Positions 43,378 through 52,744 of a stretch of DNA of 64,000 nucleotides are shown here, piece by piece; positions within the stretch are counted from its first letter, which is position 1, and the number at the start of each line of letters is the position of its first letter. Source of the DNA: UBA11346 sp038060575 (GTDB lineage Bacteria > Planctomycetota > UBA11346); NCBI GenBank assembly GCA_964652775.1, contig CAZZAM010000002.1:189632-253631 (forward strand), in the 5' to 3' direction. The notes below the pieces were generated by a model. That model made no database searches and was not told where the DNA came from. It worked only from the letters and a program-made list of their open reading frames with translations. The translations under genes and the position numbers were made by a program.

Positions 43378-44532
43378 CTATCCCGGCCACTTCTGTCCAG
43401 ATTCCTCCACCACCTCGCGTAAAACGGCGAGCGTCTTGGCGGCGATCGGTGCGGCGGCGAATTCAGCGAGAACCTGAGCGCGGCCGGCGGCACCACAACG
43501 TGCGCGCAGTTCCGGGGATTCGATCAATCGGCGTAGCGCGGTGGCGAGAGCGAGCGCGTCGCGCGGTGGAACCAAGAAACCGTGCACACCATCGCTGATC
43601 GCTTCACGGCAGCCGATGCTGTCGCAGGTGACGATTGGCAAACCGCTGGCCATGCCTTCAAGCAGCGTCTTCGGCAGACCTTCGCGATACCAACTGGGCA
43701 GACAGACAATCGCGGCCTCAGCGTAGACGGCGGGCATGTCGTGGCGTTCGCCCCACCAGGCGACGACGCCGGCGGCGTTCCACGCCAGGAGCTGCGCTTC
43801 GGGAACCGCGTCGGGATTGCCGAGGTCGAGTGGGCCGACCAGCGCGAAACGTGCTCGTACGCCAGCGGCGCGGAGGATTTCAGCGGCGGCAACGAAGACG
43901 GCAACGCCCTTGCTAAACAACATACGCGAGGGCAGCACGATCAGCGGATCACCAGGCACCGGTTCGCGCGGCGTAAACGCATCGGGATCAACGCCTGACC
44001 CACGGATGAGGCGGATGCGCTTCGGATCGCAGCCGAGTTTCGCAACCGCTTCGACATCATCACGATTCTGCACGATCACGCGCTGATGCGGATGACCGAA
44101 AGCCGGGCCAGCCAACGCGCGCAGGCCAAGGCCGGCCATCCGTGCGCGCCAACCGGTTGCGTCCTGAGCCGCGATACCAAGACCGGTGACGTGACTCACC
44201 ACAGCTGGAACACCGGCAAAACGCGCGGCGATGCCGCCGTACATCACCGGCTTCGGTGAACGCACGTGGACGAGCATCGGGCGCTCGCGCTTAAAGAGTT
44301 GCTTGAGCGCGAGCAGCGTGGACAGCTCGCTGATCGGGCCAAGGCCACGACGCACGACGCTCCACGGATGCACCTGCACACCGCGCGCGGTCAACTCGGC
44401 ACAGCGCTCGTCCTGCGGAACTGCCACCGCAACGGCGAAACCAGCCTCCTGCACCGCGCGAATCAGCGGCCAACGCTGGTTGAGCAGCGCGCTGGCGAGG
44501 TTGTCGACGAAGATGATCTTCGGCGCGGTCAT
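43378..44532 (-). CDS. GT4-family glycosyltransferase
   Basis: 384 residues from ATG 44532 (GGAG nine bases upstream; codons above are repeat DNA). A GT-B fold: N-terminal acceptor half (KIIFVDNLASALLNQRWPLI, LVHVRSPKPVMYGGI) and a donor half with RLIRGSGVDPDAFTPREPV, LPSRMLFSKGVAVFVAAAEI, and CLPSWYREGLPKTLLEGMASGLPIV, in which the E-x(7)-E motif of retaining GT4 enzymes is present. Cytoplasmic, adds a sugar to the lipid-linked repeat unit; donor unknown. Last gene of the minus-strand synthesis run, separated from asnB by a family A palindrome. Confidence 0.9.
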   Translation of the reverse strand: MTAPKIIFVDNLASALLNQRWPLIRAVQEAGFAVAVAVPQDERCAELTARGVQVHPWSVVRRGLGPISELSTLLALKQLFKRERPMLVHVRSPKPVMYGGIAARFAGVPAVVSHVTGLGIAAQDATGWRARMAGLGLRALAGPAFGHPHQRVIVQNRDDVEAVAKLGCDPKRIRLIRGSGVDPDAFTPREPVPGDPLIVLPSRMLFSKGVAVFVAAAEILRAAGVRARFALVGPLDLGNPDAVPEAQLLAWNAAGVVAWWGERHDMPAVYAEAAIVCLPSWYREGLPKTLLEGMASGLPIVTCDSIGCREAISDGVHGFLVPPRDALALATALRRLIESPELRARCGAAGRAQVLAEFAAAPIAAKTLAVLREVVEESGQKWPG

Positions 44533-44547
44533 CGCATGTGCTCCAAC

Positions 44548-44691
44548 CCAAGGCAACCGCAGAGGCGCAGAGGCCGCGGAGGACGCAGAGACGACGGTTG
44601 AATCCAAATGCCCGCAAAATCCGGTCTGCCTGTAACCCTTGGCCTCCCCTCCGCGATCTCTGCGGCCTCTGCGCCTCTGCGGTTGCCTTGG
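44548..44691. repeat. Palindromic repeat family A, copy 3
   Basis: Full copy, 144 bp, between asnB and the GT4 gene. All other junctions in this minus-strand run overlap by 4-13 bp, so the palindrome interrupts an otherwise compact operon. Confidence 0.9.
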
Positions 44692-44707
44692 CGATTGCCA
44701 GTGCGGT

Positions 44708-46624
44708 TCATCGCTGTGCCTCGCGCCACGATTGCAGACAGAGCAGCGACCACAGCGCGCGTGGGTCGCCGCCACCGCGCCGCACCTGCGACCACAAGTG
44801 CGACACCGCGTGCGCGTCAAGCAGGCCGTCGCGCCGCAGACGATCGACCGACAACAGATCATCGCCCCAGGCGCGCAGCGGCCCTGCCAACCAAGCGCCC
44901 AACGGCACGGAAAATCCCGCCTTTGGTCGCTCGAACATCGCCGGCGGCAGATGGCGCGCGAGGATGTGTCGTAACGGCTGCTTCCCGATTCCACCCCGCA
45001 TGGTGAGCGAGCTCGGCAGCGACCATGCGAATGCAACAATGCGATGATCGAGCATCGGCACGCGGGTCTCCAGCGACACCGCCATCGCCGCGCGATCGAC
45101 TTTGACCAAACAGTCGTCGGGCAACCAACTCAGTTGATCGGCCAACTGCATGCGCCGTACGGCATCGGCGTCAGCGCCGTCTCTCGCGTGGGTGAACGAT
45201 GGAGCGGTTCCGTGGTCAGCAAGGTAACTCGCCGGCGCAACGATGCGGGCGAGGATCCGCGCGTGCATGTCATCGGGATCGCGCGCGCCCAGGGCGCGGG
45301 CAAATCGACGAACGCTCTGCGCCGGCTCTGCACCGCCACGACCAAGCACGTGGGCCGTTTGCCGAATCAGGGCGTCGGGTATCGCGTGTAAGAGCCCGCC
45401 AGCCACGCGGCGCAGACCGCGCGGTATCGGTGCAAGCCGTGGCCATAAACGCGCACCCCAACGATGCCGGTTATAGCCGGCGAACAGCTCGTCGCCGCCG
45501 TCACCCGAGAGCGCAACCGTGACCGACTTCCGCGCTAGGCGCGCAACCAACAACGTCGGCAGCACCGATGCGTCAGCAAACGGCTCGTCGGTGATCGTGG
45601 CAAGACGCGGAACCTCGGCGCGCGCCTCGGCCTCGTCTACATAGAGTTCGGTGTGTGCGGTTCCAAGGTGCGTCGCAACGCGGTGCGCGTGGCCCGCTTC
45701 GTCAAAGCCCGGTTCGCGGAAACCGCTGGTGAATGTCCGGATTGGCTGGGTTGCCTGCGCCTGCATGAGCGCAACAACGACGCTGCTGTCGATACCGCCG
45801 GAGAGAAATGCGCCAAGCGGCACGTCGGCGAGCATCTGTTCAGACACCGCGGAGCGCAGCAAGGATTCCAGTTGTTTGGATGCGTCTGCAAGATCACCGG
45901 TAAACGGTGTGGCACGACCCTGCGCGGCAACGGCGGCCGTTGACCACCACGCGGTCGGCCCCTCGATGCGTGGCGCACCGTCACCGATGCGAATGCGCAG
46001 CCAGGTTCCCGGCGGCAGTTTGGCGATGCCACGATAGATCGTGCGCGGCGCGGGAATCCAACCGAGCGATACGTAGGCGGCGAGTGCGTCGCGGTCGATA
46101 TCGCCGCGCCACTGCGGATGCGCGCGCAGCGCCAACGTTTCGCTGGCAAAGACGATCGCGTCGCCGAGTTGGCCCCAGCACAGCGGCTTCTCACCCATGC
46201 GATCGCGCGCCAGCCACAGCTCACGCTGCGCGCCGTCCCACAACGCAAACGCGAACATGCCGCGCAGCCGCGGCAACGTATCAACCACGCCCCACTGGCG
46301 GCACGCGGCGAGCAGCACCTCGGTGTCGGAGTTGCTGCGAAAGCGCTGGCCGAGCGCCTCGAGTTCGCTGCGCAATGCGCGCCAGTTGTAGATCTCGCCG
46401 TTGAACACCACCGTGAGATCGCCGAGCGTCATCGGCTGCGCGCCATCAACACTCAGATCAACGACCGCGAGACGACGATGGGCAAGGGCGACGCCAAGCG
46501 CGGGATCGCTCCACACGCCGCCGGCGTCGGGGCCACGATGGTGCAAACGCTCAACCATCGCCGTTGCGGTCGCTCGCAGACCGTCGCCGAGCTTCACATC
46601 AATGACGCCGGCTAGGCCGCACAT
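44708..46624 (-). CDS. asnB: Asparagine synthase (glutamine-hydrolysing) / sugar amidotransferase
   Basis: 638 residues from ATG 46624, with AAGGAGA upstream. After Met removal, Cys2 of MCGLAGVID is the glutaminase nucleophile; HHRGPDAGG and FNGEIYNW belong to the same N-terminal domain. The synthase half carries SGGIDSSV near residue 270 and ALSGDGGDELFAGYNRH. AsnB paralogs are frequent in polysaccharide loci, where they may amidate uronic acids instead of making asparagine; the PL22 gene elsewhere in the window makes a uronate-containing polymer interesting but unproven. Overlaps the wzy-like gene by 13 bp. Confidence 0.93.
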   Translation of the reverse strand: MCGLAGVIDVKLGDGLRATATAMVERLHHRGPDAGGVWSDPALGVALAHRRLAVVDLSVDGAQPMTLGDLTVVFNGEIYNWRALRSELEALGQRFRSNSDTEVLLAACRQWGVVDTLPRLRGMFAFALWDGAQRELWLARDRMGEKPLCWGQLGDAIVFASETLALRAHPQWRGDIDRDALAAYVSLGWIPAPRTIYRGIAKLPPGTWLRIRIGDGAPRIEGPTAWWSTAAVAAQGRATPFTGDLADASKQLESLLRSAVSEQMLADVPLGAFLSGGIDSSVVVALMQAQATQPIRTFTSGFREPGFDEAGHAHRVATHLGTAHTELYVDEAEARAEVPRLATITDEPFADASVLPTLLVARLARKSVTVALSGDGGDELFAGYNRHRWGARLWPRLAPIPRGLRRVAGGLLHAIPDALIRQTAHVLGRGGAEPAQSVRRFARALGARDPDDMHARILARIVAPASYLADHGTAPSFTHARDGADADAVRRMQLADQLSWLPDDCLVKVDRAAMAVSLETRVPMLDHRIVAFAWSLPSSLTMRGGIGKQPLRHILARHLPPAMFERPKAGFSVPLGAWLAGPLRAWGDDLLSVDRLRRDGLLDAHAVSHLWSQVRRGGGDPRALWSLLCLQSWREAQR

Positions 46625-47928
46625 GGCGCGGTCTCCTTCGCCGACGTTCGTCCATGCAGGATCAGCAATCCAAGCAGGTACATCCACCACAGTGTCGCGA
46701 GGGTAAAGCTTTTGAACACCGGCAGATCAAACGCGATCGCGGTGATTGCCGCCGATAGACCGCACGCCGTCGCCATGCGCCATGGTTCGCCAGCGGTGCC
46801 ACGGAAGACAACCAGGTGACAGACAAGCAGCGACACGACGAGCAGCATGCCGGGTAAACCGAATTCGACCGCTAACCACAGCGGCAGCGAATGCGGATGC
46901 GCCATGCTGGCTCCGTACGGCGTGTGGTGCCAGAACGCCACGTCGGTGTCGCGTCCCTCCCAGCCGCTGCGCTCGGCGTCTTCGCTATACCACGGCCACA
47001 TCACACCAAGACCCTGGCCACGCGCCACGGTGGTGGGCGCTTCGCTGAGTGCGGCGAATGCCGTGGTGTACGTGCGTTCGCGAAACGGATCGCTGGTTTC
47101 ACGCGTGCGTCCGCCGGTGATTAACTCGAGGCCGAACACCAACAGCACGCCGACACCAGCCAACGCCACGATGCCGGCGACGCGCACGATGCGATTGCCG
47201 CCGCCGACCAAGAGCGCGGTCAGCGCCGCAAAAATCGCCAAGCCAAGCAGCGCTCCGCGCGAGCCCATCGCAACAACCGCCAGCAACAGCCCGCAGCTGG
47301 CGATCGTCCACCAGGTCCGTTGCCGTCCGACCGCCGACAGCGCGAGGCCGACCGCGCAACCTAACGCTGGCAGCAAAGCAAGGTGGCCAACCGCCGGACT
47401 GAACAGTGGGCCACGGGCGCGCTGCTGGGCATCGCGGATGAACGACAACTCAAGCCCAGGTGCCGCGAGCGATTTCACCGCGTAGGCGGTTCCAACGACG
47501 GCCAGAAAGATCGTGGCGCGACGCAGCACGGCGGCGATTTCCTCGGTTGGCCTGCCTGCCATCAAGACATAGGCGCAGACAAACGCCGCGCTGGCACCAA
47601 GCAGCGGCACCAGGCGTCCGATCGCATCCGCCGTATCGCGTGCATCGGCCCACAGCGGCAGCGACGTCACGCCCCACAGCACCACGACAACGAACCACAC
47701 GCCAACCATCAACCATGGGCGTGGATAGATGCGGAGGTCGCGCCAGCGCCAGATGATCAAAGTGACGGCCAGCGCCATAAGCACGAGATCCATCACCATC
47801 ACCGGCGCGTCTGCGATCACTATCGCTGGCTGCCATCGGCCGGGAAGAAAAGCATGCAGTGTGAACACGATCCAGAAAAGAGCTTCGTCCCAACGCATCC
47901 GTGCTGACGAGGTGGCGGCGTCGCTCAT
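46612..47928 (-). CDS. O-antigen ligase/Wzy-type polymerase
   Basis: 438 residues from ATG 47928, which overlaps the upstream GT stop as ATGA. About eleven hydrophobic helices and a long periplasmic loop (GGRTRETSDPFRERTYTTAF through WEGRDTDVAFWHHTPYG) with MAHPHSLPLWLAVEFGLPGML, the His-bearing motif typical of the O-antigen ligase superfamily (H-x-H-x-x-x-x-x-x-x-E-x-G). It would polymerise or ligate lipid-linked repeat units on the outer face of the inner membrane. Polymerase is the better guess because a Wzx-like and a Wzz-like gene are present. Confidence 0.88.
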   Translation of the reverse strand: MSDAATSSARMRWDEALFWIVFTLHAFLPGRWQPAIVIADAPVMVMDLVLMALAVTLIIWRWRDLRIYPRPWLMVGVWFVVVVLWGVTSLPLWADARDTADAIGRLVPLLGASAAFVCAYVLMAGRPTEEIAAVLRRATIFLAVVGTAYAVKSLAAPGLELSFIRDAQQRARGPLFSPAVGHLALLPALGCAVGLALSAVGRQRTWWTIASCGLLLAVVAMGSRGALLGLAIFAALTALLVGGGNRIVRVAGIVALAGVGVLLVFGLELITGGRTRETSDPFRERTYTTAFAALSEAPTTVARGQGLGVMWPWYSEDAERSGWEGRDTDVAFWHHTPYGASMAHPHSLPLWLAVEFGLPGMLLVVSLLVCHLVVFRGTAGEPWRMATACGLSAAITAIAFDLPVFKSFTLATLWWMYLLGLLILHGRTSAKETAPCAA

Positions 47929-49058
47929 CGGGGGCTCCGCGATATCCGACGCCACAACGCGAGGTGCGCCTCAGCCCAAGCGTTTCCGCTGTACATGCGC
48001 TCGACCCAGCGACGGCCGAGTTTGCCAAGGTGTTCGCGCAGCTCGCTCTCAAGCAGGAGCAGGTCGAGTGTGGTCGCCAATTCCAGCTCATCGGCTGGCG
48101 TCACCAAAACCCCACCAGGACCGACCGCTTCGGGCAGACCGCCAACGCGGGTTGCGACCACCGGCGTTCCCACTGCCAACGATTCCAGCACGACAATGCC
48201 CAGCGCCTCGCTGGTTGATGGAACGCAGGCGATGTCGGCAGCCTGGAAGATGCGCGGTACGTCGGTCCGCCAACCGAGCAGTCTGACGCAACCGGCCGCC
48301 TCAGCTGCCGCTGTTACCGCGACGCGGTCAGGGCCGTCGCCAGCCATTACAGCGATCAGGCCCGGATGCTGCGCTGCGACCTCCTTCACCGCTGCAATGA
48401 AGGCCAACGCGCCCTTCACCGGATCGAAGCGACCGCAGAACGCGATCACCGGAGCGTCTGCCGGCAAGCCCAGGGTCGCTCGTGCGGCGACGCGGTCGGC
48501 ATCGCAGCGCTCGGCAAGATGCGCGCGATCAAGTGCGTAGCGAATCACGCCACAGCGTCCGCGTCTTACCCAGCCATGCGCGAGGCCGATGCGCCGCATT
48601 GCGAACGACGGCGCGACCACCGCCGCGGTTAGCGGTGACAGCAGCATATCGAGCAGACCGAGAACCAACGCGCGTTGTCCACCATCGGGCGTTGCGCCGG
48701 GCCAGTTGTGCGCCACGTGTACCACCGGCCGACCGACCAACCAGCCGGCCACGCGACCGACCAAACCGGCGGCGCCGGTGTGCGTGACGATAACGTCGGC
48801 GCGGCGAGCCGTGCTGCGCAGTGCGCGAACGGCGCGTAACAATCCGCATGGCCCGACCAATGCCGGCAACTCAACGACCGGAACTCCGGCCATCTGCCAT
48901 GCCAGCGTCGAACGTGGCTCGCCGACATGCAGCGGCAAGATCGCCGCACACGACGTCACCAGCTCGCGATCACCAGCAACGGCAAGCCGCCGCGCATACT
49001 CAATCGAGCCGCCGTTGTCGTCGATGACGACGTGGAGAATCCGCAGCGGCGCGCTCAT
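47925..49058 (-). CDS. GT4-family glycosyltransferase
   Basis: 377 residues, GT-B fold. N-terminal LRILHVVIDDNGGSIEYARR is the Gly-rich acceptor-side loop. The donor side has RGRCGVIRYALDRAHLAERC, IAFCGRFDPVKGALAFIAAV, VRLLGWRTDVPRIFQAADIA and VPSTSEALGIVVLESLAVGT, with the E-x(7)-E motif (EALGIVVLE). Cytoplasmic. Both ends overlap neighbours by four bases (ATGA), marking translational coupling. It presumably builds the repeat unit with the two other GT4 enzymes. Donor and linkage unknown. Confidence 0.92.
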   Translation of the reverse strand: MSAPLRILHVVIDDNGGSIEYARRLAVAGDRELVTSCAAILPLHVGEPRSTLAWQMAGVPVVELPALVGPCGLLRAVRALRSTARRADVIVTHTGAAGLVGRVAGWLVGRPVVHVAHNWPGATPDGGQRALVLGLLDMLLSPLTAAVVAPSFAMRRIGLAHGWVRRGRCGVIRYALDRAHLAERCDADRVAARATLGLPADAPVIAFCGRFDPVKGALAFIAAVKEVAAQHPGLIAVMAGDGPDRVAVTAAAEAAGCVRLLGWRTDVPRIFQAADIACVPSTSEALGIVVLESLAVGTPVVATRVGGLPEAVGPGGVLVTPADELELATTLDLLLLESELREHLGKLGRRWVERMYSGNAWAEAHLALWRRISRSPR

Positions 49059-50170
49059 GGCGGCCAGGCTCCGCCCCAGATGCGCACTAGGCTATCGACC
49101 ACCGCGTTGCGATCGTGGCCGAGCGTGGCCAGGCGCAGCGGATTGGTGTTGGGTTCGCTGCGACCGCGTTTGAACGCACCGCGTAGTGCCGCCGCCCAGT
49201 CCACCGCTTCTGCGGCAAGCGGCACCCGGAGAACGCGATCGAGCAGCGGGGTCGCCTCAATCGGCACGCCGTGCGATGCGACAATCGGCAGTCCGGCTGC
49301 CTGCGCCTCGAGCACCGACAAACCAAAACCCTCGGCAAGCGATGGCTGCGCAAACACGTCGGCCGCCGCAAGCAGGCGCGGTACGTCCTCGCGTTGGCCG
49401 AGCAATCGGACGCGCTCGCCCACGCCAGCGCGCTCGGCCTGCGCGGCCAATGGCTGCCGCAGCTCACCATCGCCAGCAATCAGCAGCACGTCGGTTGACG
49501 GCAAGTCCCGCAGCGCAGCGACCAACAGCGCCTGGCGTTTGTTCGCATCAAGCCGACCCACGGCAAGGATCGCGCGTTGTTCTGCCGCCAATCCCAATTC
49601 AGCGCGGATGCGCTCACGGGTCTGCGGCGCGGCAAAACGCGCCAGGTCGATGCCCAACGGAAACACGCGGCACAACGGACTGGTCGGATCGTGCAGCGAC
49701 GCCGACGCAATAGCACTGACGCCGAGCGTGCGGTTCGCGTGGCGACGAATCCAGCGCCGCATCAGCGCGTGGTACGGCCGTCGCCACCAGCCGACGGCGC
49801 GTTCGCGGGCGTGCTCGTCACAGTGGACGTGGCTGATGCGTACCGGCACGCCGACCTGATCTGCCAAGCGGAGGACGAGGCCGTTGAATGGGCCGATGTG
49901 CGTATGAACCGCGTCGTAGCCTTCGTCGAGCAGGTGGCGCATCGACGCTGCGAATCTCCAGGGCCACGGATGTCCGGGCACATGCACTAAACGTACACCG
50001 GCGGCGGTCAGCGCATCGGTCCACGGAAACGGTCCGGGCTCGCGGTGCGCGATGGTGACCTCGACGCCGTCGCGCTGTGCTGCGGCGATGGCGATTTCGG
50101 CGACCCAGTTCTCAAGTCCGCCGCGCTGCAGCGCAGCGAGGACATGCAGCACGCGGCAGGGACGACTCAT
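49055..50170 (-). CDS. GT4-family glycosyltransferase
   Basis: 371 residues from ATG 50170, which overlaps the flippase stop as ATGA. GT-B fold: VLHVLAALQRGGLENWVAEI at the N-terminus (the usual Gly-Gly-x-E loop), YDAVHTHIGPFNGLVLRL, then the donor half with VFPLGIDLARFAAPQ, LAVGRLDANKRQALLVAALR and AQPSLAEGFGLSVLEAQAAGLPIVAS (E-x(7)-E present). Cytoplasmic. Probably adds a sugar early or late in the repeat unit; not decidable. Confidence 0.92.
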   Translation of the reverse strand: MSRPCRVLHVLAALQRGGLENWVAEIAIAAAQRDGVEVTIAHREPGPFPWTDALTAAGVRLVHVPGHPWPWRFAASMRHLLDEGYDAVHTHIGPFNGLVLRLADQVGVPVRISHVHCDEHARERAVGWWRRPYHALMRRWIRRHANRTLGVSAIASASLHDPTSPLCRVFPLGIDLARFAAPQTRERIRAELGLAAEQRAILAVGRLDANKRQALLVAALRDLPSTDVLLIAGDGELRQPLAAQAERAGVGERVRLLGQREDVPRLLAAADVFAQPSLAEGFGLSVLEAQAAGLPIVASHGVPIEATPLLDRVLRVPLAAEAVDWAAALRGAFKRGRSEPNTNPLRLATLGHDRNAVVDSLVRIWGGAWPP

Positions 50171-51375
50171 GACGCCGCCAATTGGGCCAAACGTGCGCGC
50201 AGCAGGCTGGTTGCCCACACTAGGCGCACGCAAAACGCAATCGCTAACGCCAGGCTGACGCCCGCTAATCCGTAGTGCGGAATCGCGAACCATGCCGCCA
50301 GCGCCGCCACGCCGACCATGACCGCCAGCATCGGTAGTTGTTCGCGCCACACGCCAAGCGCGGTCAGCGCAACACAGACCGGCAGCGCGGCCAGATCAAT
50401 CGCGGTTGCACCACACAACACGGCGAGATCCCTGCCGAGATCGGCGAAATCACGCCCGAAAATCAGCGTCAATACCGGTCCGCCGATGAACCACGAGAGC
50501 ATGGCCGACGCCCACGCCGCTGCGATGCCCAGACCCGCAAGTTGGGCGACCAGGCGGCGTATGCCAGCAGCATCACCAGCGCGACCAGCTTCGGCCATCG
50601 TCGTCGCGGCACCCGGCGTCATTGCGCCAACCACGTGGTTGAGTAACGCAACCGCCGCCGCCACGCCAGCGAACAGGCCGAGCGCCGCGTGCCCATACTG
50701 CGCTTCCAAAACCAAGCGCGGCACGCTGGTAGCTAGTGCGTACAGTCCAAGACCTGCACCCAACGGCAGCAACGTGACCAACAATGGCCACGCGCGACGT
50801 GACTGGTCAGGCAACATCGGCACGCGCGCGATCAGTGGCAATTCCACCGCCAACAACGCAACCACGGAACCAGCGGCAACGCCGGCTGCGATCGCCACCG
50901 CGCTGTGACCAAGCCATACGCCAACTACCGCGCCAACGATCTGGAGTACCGCCCGCGCCGCCTGCGCCCACGCGATCGCCGCAAATCCGTTCACGCGTTG
51001 CTGCCGACCGAGCGCAATCTCGCCGATGCCTTCAGCGCCGCGTGCCAGCGCCAACCATAACGTCATCGCCAAAACGCTCGCCGGTGCTGAACACGCCACG
51101 ATAGTCGCAACCAGCGCAACGACCGTCGCGGTGACCAGACGCACACGGATGTGCTCGGTCACTGTGCCCGGCCCCGCCGTCGCCACTGCCGTGCGTTGCT
51201 GCAATCCGGCACATAGGTGCAGCGGCAGCACTACCGCCATCGCCCACGCTAATTCACCAAGCGCAGCAGTTGAAACCAAGCGCGCACAAACGGCGAGCAC
51301 CGCCCACTGCGACGCTGCCATCGCGGCATTGCTCATCAACGTCCATGCAGTCGCTTTGGCCAGCACGGCGGCCAT
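50167..51375 (-). CDS. Wzx-like lipid-linked oligosaccharide flippase
   Basis: 402 residues from ATG 51375. About twelve hydrophobic helices spread evenly, as in MATE/Wzx-type flippases, with no large soluble domain. The start is uncertain: ATG 51477 would add 34 hydrophilic residues and leave only 27 bp to the divergent gene, too little for two promoters, so the inner ATG is preferred although neither has a good ribosome site. First gene of the minus-strand synthesis operon (flippase, GT4, GT4, Wzy-like, AsnB, GT4). Moves undecaprenyl-linked units to the periplasmic side. Confidence 0.85.
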   Translation of the reverse strand: MAAVLAKATAWTLMSNAAMAASQWAVLAVCARLVSTAALGELAWAMAVVLPLHLCAGLQQRTAVATAGPGTVTEHIRVRLVTATVVALVATIVACSAPASVLAMTLWLALARGAEGIGEIALGRQQRVNGFAAIAWAQAARAVLQIVGAVVGVWLGHSAVAIAAGVAAGSVVALLAVELPLIARVPMLPDQSRRAWPLLVTLLPLGAGLGLYALATSVPRLVLEAQYGHAALGLFAGVAAAVALLNHVVGAMTPGAATTMAEAGRAGDAAGIRRLVAQLAGLGIAAAWASAMLSWFIGGPVLTLIFGRDFADLGRDLAVLCGATAIDLAALPVCVALTALGVWREQLPMLAVMVGVAALAAWFAIPHYGLAGVSLALAIAFCVRLVWATSLLRARLAQLAAS

Positions 51376-51504
51376 GGTGGCGGCGTCGGGCTGGGGGCCA
51401 AGGGGCGGGCCTTCTGCTGCGCGCTCTGCGCTTGATTGCCTGTGCGTTGCTCGGGCATGGGATCCGTCTATAGCCATGCCACCCAACGCTCTGGAGACCT
51501 CGAC

Positions 51505-52656
51505 GTGAAATCTCTCGCAATCGGGCTGTTCCTCGCTGCCTGTCATTCCACCCTGCACGCGGCGCAGTCCGTCACAACGAACGACGTGCGGCTGATCCTG
51601 CCGAAGGTAGTCTGGGCCGCGGTTGGTGTCGAGGCCAACATCTATTTCGCCAACGCTACGCTGATCGCGCCGGAAAACCGCAGCCACGAGTTCGTCGTGA
51701 CCTGCGGCAAGGGCAAGGCCGATGCGGTGCGCTGGACGCTCACCCCCACAGCGGCGGATGTCGGCGACGCGCCGCTCAAGCTTGAGGTGCGCGATGCTGC
51801 CAAAAAGGTTGTCGCCACCGCCAGCACTACCGTGCGCGTTGCCCGAGTCGATGCCGGTCAGGGCAAGCCGCTCCGCTATCTACCAATCGGCGACAGCCTG
51901 ACTGAGCCCGGCGTGTACACCCGCAAATTGCTGCAGCTGTGTGCGCGCCCTGGCAATCCCGCCCTCACGCTGCTGGGCACCAATGCGTCCACCTATGGCG
52001 GAGTCGCCGGCAATGTGCACGAGGGCTATAGCGGCTGGAAGTGCGATACGTTCCTGACCAAGTACAATCCCGCGTTTGATCCGAAGGGTCAGCCGAAAAA
52101 GGCCGGCAACTCGCCGTTCATCTTCCTGGAGGGCGGCAAGCCCGTCTTCAACATGGCGCGCTACATCACCGAGCATTGCCAGGGAACGCCACCAGACGTC
52201 GCGACGATCTTCCTCGGCGGCAACGACAACGCTGCGCTCAAGCCCGAGACGGTAGAAAAAGGCGCTGACGAGTTCTTCGCCAATATCGAGAAGGTCCTGG
52301 CCGCCCTGCGCGCAACCTCGCCAAAGATGGTACTGGGCGTCGTGACCATGGTCCCCGATGCGACGTTCCCTGAAGCCGCCGGTGCCAGCGCGGCAGCCAA
52401 ACAGCAACTGTGGGATTATCGCAAGATCCAGCACCGCGTTGTCGAGCGGACCTACGAGCACTTCGGCAACCGCGAGCGCGAAAAGATCTTCGTAATCCCC
52501 GCGTATCTGAACCTCGACGCCACCAATCATTTCCCCTGGGAGAAGGTCAAGCTCAACGCCGCGCTCTCGTTCTACTACGGCCTCCATCCCAAAGACGAGG
52601 GCTACCTTCAGTTCGGCGACACGCTCTACGCCTGGTTGAAGAACGTCGCGCCTTAA
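51505..52656 (+). CDS. Secreted SGNH hydrolase within the exopolysaccharide locus
   Basis: 383 residues from GTG 51505 with GGAG eight bases upstream, giving signal peptide MKSLAIGLFLAACHSTLHAA. About 100 residues of beta-rich, cadherin/Ig-like sequence (LPKVVWAAVGVEANIYFANA, LKLEVRDAAKKVVATASTTV) come before the SGNH domain: PIGDSLTEPG (Ser131), FLGGNDN and GLHPKDEGY, where the catalytic His lies in L-H-P. It diverges from the flippase and precedes the ABC exporter pair. Probably an esterase that tailors (for instance deacetylates) the exported polysaccharide; that role is inferred. Confidence 0.85.
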   Translation: MKSLAIGLFLAACHSTLHAAQSVTTNDVRLILPKVVWAAVGVEANIYFANATLIAPENRSHEFVVTCGKGKADAVRWTLTPTAADVGDAPLKLEVRDAAKKVVATASTTVRVARVDAGQGKPLRYLPIGDSLTEPGVYTRKLLQLCARPGNPALTLLGTNASTYGGVAGNVHEGYSGWKCDTFLTKYNPAFDPKGQPKKAGNSPFIFLEGGKPVFNMARYITEHCQGTPPDVATIFLGGNDNAALKPETVEKGADEFFANIEKVLAALRATSPKMVLGVVTMVPDATFPEAAGASAAAKQQLWDYRKIQHRVVERTYEHFGNREREKIFVIPAYLNLDATNHFPWEKVKLNAALSFYYGLHPKDEGYLQFGDTLYAWLKNVAP

Positions 52657-52744
52657 ACTGGCCTCGCTGACCGGCGACGCGAGCGATGACTAGAAAACGA
52701 GCCGCCACTGTTCCTGCAGAATTTTGCGCCATCCTGCGCCCACG

